A program made the translations under genes and the position numbers. A stretch of 39,732 bases of DNA from NCBI GenBank assembly GCA_025362015.1, contig JANYIO010000140.1, forward strand, positions 1 to 39,732, in the 5' to 3' direction. The number at the start of each line of letters is the position of its first letter. The stretch's first letter is position 1. This DNA comes from Gammaproteobacteria bacterium. GTDB lineage: Bacteria > Pseudomonadota > Gammaproteobacteria > Pseudomonadales > Cellvibrionaceae. The notes beneath the pieces are model-generated. The model was not told where the DNA came from. It made no database searches and saw only the letters and a program-made list of their open reading frames with translations. This document shows positions 7,199-16,077 of this stretch, piece by piece.

Positions 7199-9010
7199 AT
7201 GTTAAAGGTCATTAATTACCCTTATTTATTATCGCCAACACCTGAAGAACAACCGCAGGTTGTGGAAGACACTGTCCAGGCGACCTACGCTGACCTCATC
7301 ATCGATTACCTGGCTCAACTCGGTATAGACACCGTTTTTGGTGTTCCCGGTGGGGCAATCGAACCCCTGTTAAATTCTTTAGCGCGCAGTGAACGCAATG
7401 GCGGACCACGTCTTGTGGTAGCGCGTCACGAGTGCGGCGCTGCGTTCATGGCAGATGGATATTATCGCGAGACCGGTAAAATGGGCGTGGTATGCAGCAC
7501 TACGGGGCCAGGCGCCACCAATTTGATTACTGGTGTAGCGTCCGCTCTTGAAGATGAAATTCCAATGCTAGTCATTACCGCACAGACTCCCCTGCCTAAA
7601 TTCGGCAAACGCGCCTTACAAGAATCCAGCTGTACCGCTATTGATACTGTTGGCATTTTTCGCTATGTCACACAATTCAATACCCTGATATCTCACCATG
7701 AACAACTGGAAGGCAAGCTGGTTTCAGCTATCATGGCGGCGCACCGAGTGCCCAATGGGCCTGTGCATATTAGTATTCCCTCCGATATTCTTAGAGCCCC
7801 GGCCACTATTAATGGGCATATCCACAGCGATCTGCTAATACACAATTTCTCGATGTCCGATGATTCTGCCATTACTCGTCTGGGTGAAAAATTAGGGCGC
7901 GTAAATAATATTGTTATGTATATTGGTAACGGTGTCGGTAAAGCCAGCAAACAAATTATGGAGTTTATTGAGCTTACCGGAGCCGCATTTGTAACTGGCC
8001 CGATGGGCAAGAGCTGGGTTAACGAAAAACATCCGCAATATCGTGGCGTCTATGGTTTTGCCGGCCACGAAAGTGCCAAAAATCTTCTGCAACATAAAGA
8101 CGTTGACCTGATTCTGGCGGTCGGTACTGCACTGGGTGAGCTCGGAACCAGCGGTTGGAAGAACGATTTACTCAATACCAAACTGGTGCATATTGATTCA
8201 TCGATTGAGCACTTTACCCGCTCTCCCATGGCCAATTTGCATGTATTCGGCAACATTGATGTGATCTTTGACCGCCTACTAATTAGTGTGCGCGAAGCGC
8301 GCAAATGGGGTAGAAAATGGGACACCATACCAGGCAACAAGCAGATCAATGCTAACGGCGGCTATGCAACCCTGGCTGTACCCGAGAAATGTTACTCCAA
8401 CGATATCCCCATCAAACCGCAACGGCTCATGAGCCACCTCTCCAATTACTTGCCGGAGAATACACGCATATTTGTCGATGCCGGCAATGGCTGGTCATGG
8501 GCAACTCACTACCTGACACGCTCCAATAATGAAGGCCTTTATCGCATAGCCATGGGTTATGGTTCTATGGCGTGGTCGATAGGCGCAGCCATAGGTTCTG
8601 CCATCGCAAACCGTACGGCGCCAACACTGTGCATAGTTGGTGATGGCTCTTATTTGATGAGCGCCCAGGAAATTACCGTAGCCGCGCAACAAAAATTACC
8701 AGTTGTTTTTCTCGTGCTGAATGATGCCGCCATGGGCATGGTCATGCACGGCCAAAAACTCGGCAAGCAAGAATCTATCGGCTGGGAGCTGAACGAAATC
8801 AACTACGCGGCTATGGCGCAAGCCATGGGCGTAGAAGGAATTATTATCGAATCGCCAGAGCAACTAGAAGCATTAAATCTCAACGCATTGTTTGCCAAAA
8901 ACGGCCCGACCTTGCTGGATGTTCGCATTGATAGAAACGAGGTGCCACCGATGGGAGATCGCATTAAAGGATTGGCGGCTAACAACAGCTCCGCAACACC
9001 AGGAGGTTAA
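7199..9010 (+). CDS. Acetolactate-synthase-like ThDP-dependent enzyme
   Basis: This 603-residue protein has the three-domain layout of the POX/acetolactate synthase family. An N-terminal pyrimidine-binding domain (about 30-200) contains GVPGGAIEPLL and the catalytic glutamate in ARHECGAAFMADGY (Glu78). A central domain lies at about 215-370. The C-terminal domain carries the ThDP/Mg site GDG (481-483) with Asn508 about 25 residues later. The substrate region reads GMVMHGQ where IlvB-type synthases usually have GMVxQWQ. No small regulatory subunit (ilvN) gene follows. It may therefore make acetolactate or act on another 2-oxo acid; decarboxylase or carboligase roles are possible. ATG at 7199 follows AAGG about 12 nt upstream. 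The next gene begins 91 bp later on the same strand. Confidence 0.85.
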   Translation: MLKVINYPYLLSPTPEEQPQVVEDTVQATYADLIIDYLAQLGIDTVFGVPGGAIEPLLNSLARSERNGGPRLVVARHECGAAFMADGYYRETGKMGVVCSTTGPGATNLITGVASALEDEIPMLVITAQTPLPKFGKRALQESSCTAIDTVGIFRYVTQFNTLISHHEQLEGKLVSAIMAAHRVPNGPVHISIPSDILRAPATINGHIHSDLLIHNFSMSDDSAITRLGEKLGRVNNIVMYIGNGVGKASKQIMEFIELTGAAFVTGPMGKSWVNEKHPQYRGVYGFAGHESAKNLLQHKDVDLILAVGTALGELGTSGWKNDLLNTKLVHIDSSIEHFTRSPMANLHVFGNIDVIFDRLLISVREARKWGRKWDTIPGNKQINANGGYATLAVPEKCYSNDIPIKPQRLMSHLSNYLPENTRIFVDAGNGWSWATHYLTRSNNEGLYRIAMGYGSMAWSIGAAIGSAIANRTAPTLCIVGDGSYLMSAQEITVAAQQKLPVVFLVLNDAAMGMVMHGQKLGKQESIGWELNEINYAAMAQAMGVEGIIIESPEQLEALNLNALFAKNGPTLLDVRIDRNEVPPMGDRIKGLAANNSSATPGG

Positions 9011-9101
9011 GCTTACGCACTGAGTTTTTTCAGACAGTATTCTTGGGTGATAGACTTTTTAGTTTGTGAAATGGCGCGGCGCGCTATGCTAGGCTAAGCT
9101 G

Positions 9102-11660
9102 ATGCATAAAGCGGAGAGCCCAGTGTTACACAATACCGACAATCATCCCCAAGCATCGTCGATTATTAACATTCTCATTGTTAATAATGACCTTTCCGCA
9201 CAGCAAAAAATAAGCACCTGCTTAGTGGCCTCCGGCTATTTCAGTGTAACGCTCGTCGAATCAGCTAAAAAAGCGCTGCGGTTTCTGCGCCAGACTCCTA
9301 TAGACTTACTCATTGTTGATGTAGACACCCAAGACATGGACGGCTGGCGACTTTCACGGCTAGTACGCAGCGGCATATTAAATTGTCGTGCCGATACGCC
9401 GATTATTATAGTCGCCAGTACCTGGTGCGAACGCATTGCCGAAGTCACCGCGCGTGAATACGGAATCAACTACCTACTACCTCTCGATCACATTAGCCGC
9501 CTACCGGAAATTGTGCATCACCTGACAACTGAACAAAAAGGTGAGCTGCCCAAACCGCGTTTATTAGTGGTGGAAGATCAACAAGACACCTCCGATTTAA
9601 TTCAACGCATACTCGCTATTCCGTTTGATATCCAAGTGGCAAACGATGGTGAGGCTGGCTTAAAAGCCTGGCAAGAAGGGCGCCACGATTTGGTTTTGCT
9701 CGATGTAATGTTACCCACATTATCGGGGCGCGATATTTTGATCGAGATTCAGCGCATTGACCCCAATCAGCCAGTAGTGATCATGACTGCGCATACCACT
9801 ATCGGCCAGGCAGAAGAATTAATGTTACTCGGCGCGGTAGACTTTTTACCAAAACCCTTTCGCGCAGAACAATTACGCAAGGTATGTGATATTGCGATTC
9901 ACCGCGAAGATTATCTAGTGAGTAATGCGCAATTTGCCGCACGCGTAAAATCGTTGGAGGATCGTGAACTTGAGTTTCGCAACCTCTATGAAAATCATCA
10001 CCAATTATTGAATGACTTGCAATCGGTAGTCATGGAGTTAGATGAGCAATTACATATTTGCTTTTTAAATCGCACCTGGGAAACATTAACGGGATATTCG
10101 CTTGGGTATTCCACGGGTCGTTCGCTAGAAGATTTTACCGCGCCAGAAGATGCACAGCAATTTGCCGTATTTAAAGAAAAAATTAATGCTGCCATTCATC
10201 AGAAAAAAAACAGTGCAGAAATAGAGCTTTGCTTACGTGATAGCAAAAATCAAAAAATTTGGACGCAATTAAAAATTAGCCGATCCACCAAAGGTAAAAA
10301 AACTTCCATACTAACCATTTGTATGGATAACATTACCGAACAGCGAAAATCACAAGAACAGCTCAATCATTTAGCGCTGCACGATTCGCTCACCGGGCTC
10401 TACAATCGGCATTTTTTCGAAATCACACTTGAACAACTCGCAGCAGATTCGATTCGCAATCAACGTCAACACGGGCTCGTTTACCTGGACCTTGATCACT
10501 TCAAAGTGATCAACGACACTTTTGGCCATCAAAAAGGTGATGAAGTGTTACGCGAAATGTCCTCATTATTAAGCAAGAGAATTCGCAGTAACGATATTCT
10601 TTGCCGACTTGGTGGCGACGAATTTGCGGTATTACTACACGATATCAAGAGCAATGACGTGCAAGATTTTGCGCAAGATATTCAAAAAATCATTGGTGAA
10701 TTTAGTTTTCAGTCACAAGAACAACGCATAAATTTGGGCTGTAGCATTGGCTTCACCTTAATTGACGGCAGCACCAGCAATGCCGAAGAACATTTAATGC
10801 GCGCAGATATAGCGCTCTATGTTGCCAAAGGCCGTGGGCGAAATCTTATTCATCAATACGATTCTGACGACAATGAAAGTGATGAGTTACGGCGGCGTAT
10901 AGATGTATCACAGAAGGTGCGCAAAGCCATCACCGAAGACCGTATGGTGCTTTATTTCCAGCCTATATTTGATATTAACAACGATAAAATTTCCTACTAC
11001 GAAGCACTCATTAGGATGAAGGAAATTAATGGTGATGTCACCGGCCCGAATGATTTTATTCCCGCACTGGAAGCCGCAGGAGAAATGCATTTACTGGATC
11101 GCTGGATTATTAAGTTAGCCACACGAACCCTGAAAGAACACCCAGAGTTAAATCACATCGCTATTAATCTTTCTGCGCAAGCGTTTAAAGATGAAAACCT
11201 GGTGCCATCTATTTTGGAAAGCTTAAAAAATACGGGTGTAAATCCCAGTCGTATTACCTTTGAATTAACCGAAAGTGCAAGTTTATTTAATCTCAATATC
11301 ACGCAACGTGTTATTGCTGAATTACATGCGTTAGGTTGTAGCTTTTCAGTTGACGATTTTGGATCAGGGTTTAGTAGTTTTTCTTACTTAAAAGATTTGC
11401 CCGCAGACTATATAAAACTGGACGGTTCATTTATTCAAAATTTACACAAGGACACTATTGACCAGGCTTTGGTAAAAGCAATTATTCAAGTCATACAAGC
11501 TTTGGGCAAAAAAGCCGTTGCAGAGTACGTCGAAAACGGAGAAATTTTGGAAATTTTGAAAGATATGGGTATCGACTTTGTGCAAGGTTATCACATAGGT
11601 CACCCTATGCCCGTTGAAAACATCCTGTTGGCAAAAAAAAAACTGATGGCTAATGGTTAA
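9102..11660 (+). CDS. REC-REC-PAS-GGDEF-EAL c-di-GMP regulator
   Basis: The 852-residue cytoplasmic protein has two receiver domains: about 22-142, with likely acceptor Asp73, and 152-268, with Asp201 in LLDVMLP and a conserved LPKPF lysine. The first receiver lacks the usual acidic pair form (VNND) and has PLDH where Lys is expected, so it may be degenerate. A PAS domain spans about 300-415. The GGDEF motif is at 504-508, with an RxxD inhibitory site at 495-498. The EAL domain starts at about 610: EAL at 634-636, NLSAQ, ELTES, DDFGSG (751-756), IKLDG and AEYVEN are all present. Both diguanylate cyclase and phosphodiesterase activities look possible. No histidine kinase adjoins it; the hybrid kinase about 10 kb away is one conceivable partner. 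Confidence 0.93.
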   Translation: MHKAESPVLHNTDNHPQASSIINILIVNNDLSAQQKISTCLVASGYFSVTLVESAKKALRFLRQTPIDLLIVDVDTQDMDGWRLSRLVRSGILNCRADTPIIIVASTWCERIAEVTAREYGINYLLPLDHISRLPEIVHHLTTEQKGELPKPRLLVVEDQQDTSDLIQRILAIPFDIQVANDGEAGLKAWQEGRHDLVLLDVMLPTLSGRDILIEIQRIDPNQPVVIMTAHTTIGQAEELMLLGAVDFLPKPFRAEQLRKVCDIAIHREDYLVSNAQFAARVKSLEDRELEFRNLYENHHQLLNDLQSVVMELDEQLHICFLNRTWETLTGYSLGYSTGRSLEDFTAPEDAQQFAVFKEKINAAIHQKKNSAEIELCLRDSKNQKIWTQLKISRSTKGKKTSILTICMDNITEQRKSQEQLNHLALHDSLTGLYNRHFFEITLEQLAADSIRNQRQHGLVYLDLDHFKVINDTFGHQKGDEVLREMSSLLSKRIRSNDILCRLGGDEFAVLLHDIKSNDVQDFAQDIQKIIGEFSFQSQEQRINLGCSIGFTLIDGSTSNAEEHLMRADIALYVAKGRGRNLIHQYDSDDNESDELRRRIDVSQKVRKAITEDRMVLYFQPIFDINNDKISYYEALIRMKEINGDVTGPNDFIPALEAAGEMHLLDRWIIKLATRTLKEHPELNHIAINLSAQAFKDENLVPSILESLKNTGVNPSRITFELTESASLFNLNITQRVIAELHALGCSFSVDDFGSGFSSFSYLKDLPADYIKLDGSFIQNLHKDTIDQALVKAIIQVIQALGKKAVAEYVENGEILEILKDMGIDFVQGYHIGHPMPVENILLAKKKLMANG

Positions 11661-11964
11661 GCACCAATGCCAAAGAAACCTGAAATTTTTCAACAGGAGA
11701 ATATATTAGATTGTGTTTATCCACTATGCGCGTTTAGCCAATATACACTTCCAGTATTCGCCTGATGTTAACTACGCGCATTGTTTTTTTATTCTGTGAA
11801 CATCACTAATAACTTTATTTATTCCCAGTGACGCAGCATTAACATATTTATTGATTAAAATAATGATTATCTTCTTAGTAATTGGATTGTTTTGCATTGC
11901 AAATTTGCTGATTTTTCAGACAGAGGCTATACCTACTCAATAACAATCCTGGGAGTTTTCACCA
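11661..11964. other. Intergenic region between the two c-di-GMP genes
   Basis: A 304-bp AT-rich gap on the plus strand. No terminator with a strong stem is visible after 11660. The region probably holds a separate promoter for the downstream receptor gene, but none can be fixed by eye. Confidence 0.4.
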
Positions 11965-14900
11965 ATGCTGGCACGACTTGCCTTTCGCAAGAGAGTTGCA
12001 GTTATTCTGTGGCTAGCACTATGCGTATCCCCTCTTGCTGCGAGCAACGGGAATTTAAGATTCGAACACTTAGCACTAACAGGCGAAGTCGCCGATAAAA
12101 ACGACAACTTAAGCGCAGTTAGAGCCACGATTAAAGATACACACGGATTCATGTGGTTTGGCGGTGAAAATGGATTAGGCAGATATGATAGCCAGGATCT
12201 GGTAATTTATCAGACAGATTTTGACAACCCTAAATCCATTAGCGGCAATTTTATTTGGGCGCTGACTATCGATCATGATGGCGTTTTATGGATAGGCACA
12301 GGCCGCGGGTTGAATCGCTATAATAACAACACGGATGATTTTGACCGTTTTATGGCCGATCCCACCGTAAAAAATCGAATCGCCAATAATAATATTAATA
12401 CTCTGGCAGTTGATCAAGATAACAACCTACTTATCGGTACCGGAAATGGTCTATCCATTTTAAATCCAGAAAGAACACATTTTCAAAATTTTTACCCGCA
12501 TCCCGATGAGGACAGTAGCTCTAGTCAAAATCTGATTCGCGATATATTTATTGATAAACAAAATAGAGTTTGGGTAGGCACCAATAAAAATGGCTTAAAT
12601 TTATTTGATCGGAAAGCTGGAAAATTTTTCTCTTATCGCAACAACCCAAAAGATCCCACTTCATTATCCAGTAACGATGTAGCAGCAATTGCGGAAGATG
12701 CTAAAAGTCAGCTATGGGTGGGCACTTATGGTCAAGGACTCAATCGCATGCACGCAGATGGAAAAACATTCACACGCTACCAACAAAACCCAACAGATTT
12801 GACATCTCTCGCCAGCAATAATATTTCATATCTGCTTAAGGATACGCAAAACAATTTATGGGTAGCTTCAGATCATGGAGGGATAAATCTATATCTACCG
12901 GAGACAGATTCATTTCAACATTTTACCCATAATGGTTATGATCCGAATAGCTTGAGCAGCGATAATCCGCGCAATATCTACGAAGACGATGAAGGTAATT
13001 TATGGGTTGGCATGTTCCCTACTGGCGTGGATTTTTTAGATAAATCGACAACCGTTTTCACCAACTATTTTCATAAGCCCGATGTTAAAAATAGTTTAAG
13101 CAACGGCGGAATTTTATGTTTTTTTGAAGATAGTGAAGGAATGTTATGGATTGGTACCGAAAATGGTCTCAATTCCTTTGATCGAAAAAAAAATGTGTTC
13201 ACGCGTTACTTTACCGATGCTGCAGATACGCAAGGTTTAAAGCTGGGTGCTGTCCTTACTATTGAAGAAGATGAAAATAGCGACCTATGGATAGGAACTT
13301 GGTCTGGTGGATTACATCGGCTCTCAAAAAAAACCGGGAAAATAAAAAGCTACCTGCCTACTGAAAATAATGCAGCCAGCCTAAGTGACGCTTTCGTGTG
13401 GAAAATTCATCGCGACAACGAAAACACGCTCTGGTTAGCAACAGAGAATGGCGGCATTAATAAATATAATCGCACGACAGACAGCTTCACGCATTATCTT
13501 GCAGATCATGGCAACCCCGATGCCATTATTAGCAATCAAGTTTGGACCATTATGGAAGACAAGCAAGGATTCATTTGGGTGGCAACGCTGGAAGGCTTAG
13601 ATCGCTTTGATAAAACCAGCGAAAAATTCACTCATTTTTTACACAACCCTAAGGATGCAAACACAATAAACAGCAATCAAATTATTTCGCTTTTTGAAGA
13701 CAGTCGCGGAAAAATTTGGATAGGCACCAGAGATGCAGGTGTTAATATATATGATCCGATTACACACAAGTTTTCAGCGCTGAATGTACAAGATGGCTTA
13801 CCATCAGCAACAATTTCCAGCATCATTGAAGATAATGCGGGCAACATTTGGGTAACCACTGTTAACGGAATTGTACGTATAGAGCCGAATACTTTTTCGC
13901 TAAAAGTCTTTAATAAAGCGCACGGCCTAGTGTCAAATAACTTCAACCGCGATGCCACTTTCAAAGATCAGCAAGGCAACTTATACGTAGGTAGCATTGG
14001 TGGTTTCAGTGTATTTAACCCCGCCAACATCATTCGAATATCATCACCCCCGCCCGTGGCTATCACCAAGTTTCGCATACTCAATCAACCAGTACAGGTA
14101 AATGGAGTTGACGGTTTATTGCAGCAATCCATCACCGCGACAAAGAAACTAATACTCAGCTACAAACAAACTATGTTTTCATTTGATTTTGCAGCACTCA
14201 GCTATCGCTCCCCCTCGAGCAACAAATACGCTTACATGCTTGAAGGTTTTGATGCCGATTGGCATTACATTGGCAATCAGCGAACGGCAACTTACACGAA
14301 TATCAGCCCTGGGCACTACACATTTAAGGCAAAGGCGGCAAATAAAGAAGGTGTATGGAATGACGCAGGTACCGCAATTGAAATCAATATTACACCGCCA
14401 TTTTGGCAAACCTGGTGGGCCTATTGTAGTTACATAATTGTGTTTATCGGCATGATGTATCTAATCAATAAATACAAAAATATGAGTATTAAAACAAATA
14501 TCTATCGTATTTTAGCGGCGACTGACCCACTAACAGGTATTTATAATCGTGCGGGTTTAGCGCAAGTCGTCAATGAATTCTTTATGCATAGAGTCAGTCA
14601 CCAAAATGTATGTCTATTAATTTTTGATATTGACCATTTCAAAGATATCAACGACACATACGGCCATGATATTGGCGATCAAGTTCTTAAAGATTTCACA
14701 TCACTTGTAGCCCGCAATATTCGAACCGGTGATAATTTTGGGCGTTGGGGTGGAGAAGAATTTGTACTGGTTTGCGCAAATACGACACATGATGGTGTGC
14801 TCTTTCTAGCAGAAAAAATACGTGAGACTATCGCTAATAATGTATTTGAGCATGAACATATTTCTCTCAAGCTAACGGTTAGCATTGGCATAGCGTGCGC

Positions 14901-15018
14901 AATCCATGAAGACACTTTTGAAACATTATTTAAGCGCGCAGATCTAGCCTTATACGATGCGAAGGAATCCGGCCGTAATCGCGTTATTTGTACAGCAACC
15001 AAAAATCACGCAGACTAA
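11965..15018 (+). CDS. Periplasmic beta-propeller receptor fused to GGDEF
   Basis: The 1017-residue protein begins with a signal peptide (hydrophobic core about 11-25, cleavage near AAS). It then carries about fourteen two-component-regulator propeller repeats recognisable as (L/I)W(I/V)GT..GL.R(Y/F), which would form two seven-bladed propellers. A Y_Y_Y domain (NKYAYMLEGFDADWHYI, about 752-805) leads into one transmembrane helix at about 816-836. A cytoplasmic diguanylate cyclase follows: DPLTGIYNR, then GGEEF at 929-933 with an RTGD inhibitory site five residues before. In Bacteroidetes such propellers usually feed histidine kinases sensing polysaccharide fragments; here the output is c-di-GMP. 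ATG 11965 follows GGGAG about 10 nt upstream. The ligand is unknown; a glycan is a reasonable guess only. Confidence 0.93.
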   Translation: MLARLAFRKRVAVILWLALCVSPLAASNGNLRFEHLALTGEVADKNDNLSAVRATIKDTHGFMWFGGENGLGRYDSQDLVIYQTDFDNPKSISGNFIWALTIDHDGVLWIGTGRGLNRYNNNTDDFDRFMADPTVKNRIANNNINTLAVDQDNNLLIGTGNGLSILNPERTHFQNFYPHPDEDSSSSQNLIRDIFIDKQNRVWVGTNKNGLNLFDRKAGKFFSYRNNPKDPTSLSSNDVAAIAEDAKSQLWVGTYGQGLNRMHADGKTFTRYQQNPTDLTSLASNNISYLLKDTQNNLWVASDHGGINLYLPETDSFQHFTHNGYDPNSLSSDNPRNIYEDDEGNLWVGMFPTGVDFLDKSTTVFTNYFHKPDVKNSLSNGGILCFFEDSEGMLWIGTENGLNSFDRKKNVFTRYFTDAADTQGLKLGAVLTIEEDENSDLWIGTWSGGLHRLSKKTGKIKSYLPTENNAASLSDAFVWKIHRDNENTLWLATENGGINKYNRTTDSFTHYLADHGNPDAIISNQVWTIMEDKQGFIWVATLEGLDRFDKTSEKFTHFLHNPKDANTINSNQIISLFEDSRGKIWIGTRDAGVNIYDPITHKFSALNVQDGLPSATISSIIEDNAGNIWVTTVNGIVRIEPNTFSLKVFNKAHGLVSNNFNRDATFKDQQGNLYVGSIGGFSVFNPANIIRISSPPPVAITKFRILNQPVQVNGVDGLLQQSITATKKLILSYKQTMFSFDFAALSYRSPSSNKYAYMLEGFDADWHYIGNQRTATYTNISPGHYTFKAKAANKEGVWNDAGTAIEINITPPFWQTWWAYCSYIIVFIGMMYLINKYKNMSIKTNIYRILAATDPLTGIYNRAGLAQVVNEFFMHRVSHQNVCLLIFDIDHFKDINDTYGHDIGDQVLKDFTSLVARNIRTGDNFGRWGGEEFVLVCANTTHDGVLFLAEKIRETIANNVFEHEHISLKLTVSIGIACAIHEDTFETLFKRADLALYDAKESGRNRVICTATKNHAD

Positions 15019-15072
15019 ACATCATAAATAGCCCACGCATCGAATGCTGACTTCCTGCTCGCAACCACTCAA

Positions 15073-15107
15073 CTTAACTTTATTAAATTTTTTGTTAAGC
15101 TTTTTTA
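15073..15107. terminator. Weak AT-rich terminator candidate
   Basis: CTTAAC pairs with GTTAAG around a 15-nt T-rich loop, followed by CTTTTTTATT. It lies between the convergent ends of the propeller-GGDEF gene and the citrate-synthase-like gene. The stem is short and AT-rich, so this is tentative. Confidence 0.35.
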
Positions 15108-15144
15108 TTAAGTTTGTTTATTGGGGCGTATTAATTAGAGCTAG

Positions 15145-16077
15145 CTAATCAGGGACCTTGCGCAAAGGCGCGCCCTGATAATCTATATCTTCACAACGCA
15201 GCGGTAAAAAAGTATTAGGCGGACGATGAAAAGTATCCAAATAACACGCTGTCACACCGCTGGCGACAAGCATGGAAAACATTTGATAGGTCTCTTGCGG
15301 GTTGAAACCTTGATCTGAAAGAAATGCAGACATATAACCATTAATGTTCATACCTTCATCAAACTGCTGCATAAGAATTTTTTCAATTTCATAAGCTAGC
15401 AACATATGTTCGCCAATTTCAAAACCCAGCTTACGCCCAACTTTTTCCATCACTTCCAAACGCTCGTCGCCTTTAGCAATGGGGCGTTTGTAACCCATGA
15501 TATAGGGCTTACCTTTACACGCGGCGAAGGCTTCATTAATAATCTCTGCAGAAGTTAAACCCTGCTTATGTTTTGCTAAAGCTTGCTGTATGAAGGTGAC
15601 GCTTTCTATAAGCGGAAACACACCGTAAATTCTCGAATCCGCCGCTAAGGAGCCCATCGCAGTTGCTGCCATTACTGAAGTGCGCACAGTTCCAGCGAGC
15701 GCACCTATTTGATTACACCAAATACGCGGATCAGGCCAACTAAGGCATCCGTAGAGCGCTTCAACCCAATCAGCTAAAGACTTGTCTACCAATTTTCCCG
15801 TTGCATTAAGAATTAGTATTTGGAAGTAGGATTTTTCACCGACTAATTCTTCAAGCATCGAATATCCGTGACTAAAAACACCTTTGCCTGGAAACCAGCC
15901 ACCAGTGTTACTGATTATTTTTCCTCGTCTTTGCTCGAGATAATCAATCAACTCTGGATTGCTGTTGGTAGCATTATTGTTGGTAGCATTGCTGTTGGTA
16001 GGATTGCTGTTGGTAGGATTGCTGTTGGTAGGATTGCTGTTGGAAATGGGTTTATCGCTCGATAACATAATTTTCAT
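15145..16077 (-). CDS. Citrate-synthase-fold protein B (citryl-CoA-lyase-like)
   Basis: The 310-residue protein (from the ATG at 16077; a second ATG is at 16068) starts with a low-complexity Asn/Ser/Pro/Thr segment encoded by a 15-bp tandem repeat. It then shows citrate synthase/citryl-CoA lyase landmarks: GKGVFSHGYSMLEEL, an N-x-TGK-L-like segment, the GALAGTVRTSVMAAT helix, GYKRPIAKGDERL in place of the usual GFGHxxxKxxDPR, and an ending like that of citryl-CoA lyases (DIDYQGAPLRKVPD). The two active-site histidines of citrate synthases are not seen at the expected places, so ordinary citrate synthesis is unlikely. It overlaps the upstream paralog by 26 bp, which implies translational coupling. 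A heteromer with that protein is inferred. Confidence 0.7.
   Translation of the reverse strand: MKIMLSSDKPISNSNPTNSNPTNSNPTNSNATNNNATNSNPELIDYLEQRRGKIISNTGGWFPGKGVFSHGYSMLEELVGEKSYFQILILNATGKLVDKSLADWVEALYGCLSWPDPRIWCNQIGALAGTVRTSVMAATAMGSLAADSRIYGVFPLIESVTFIQQALAKHKQGLTSAEIINEAFAACKGKPYIMGYKRPIAKGDERLEVMEKVGRKLGFEIGEHMLLAYEIEKILMQQFDEGMNINGYMSAFLSDQGFNPQETYQMFSMLVASGVTACYLDTFHRPPNTFLPLRCEDIDYQGAPLRKVPD
15961..16044. repeat. 15-bp in-frame tandem repeat
   Basis: Five full copies and one partial copy of GCTGTTGGTAGGATT (plus-strand form) lie head to tail; three are identical and two have single or double changes. On the minus strand they encode repeated Asn-Pro-Thr-Asn-Ser near the N-terminus of the citrate-synthase-like protein B. 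As the unit is a multiple of three, copy-number change would alter linker length without a frameshift. Confidence 0.92.
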
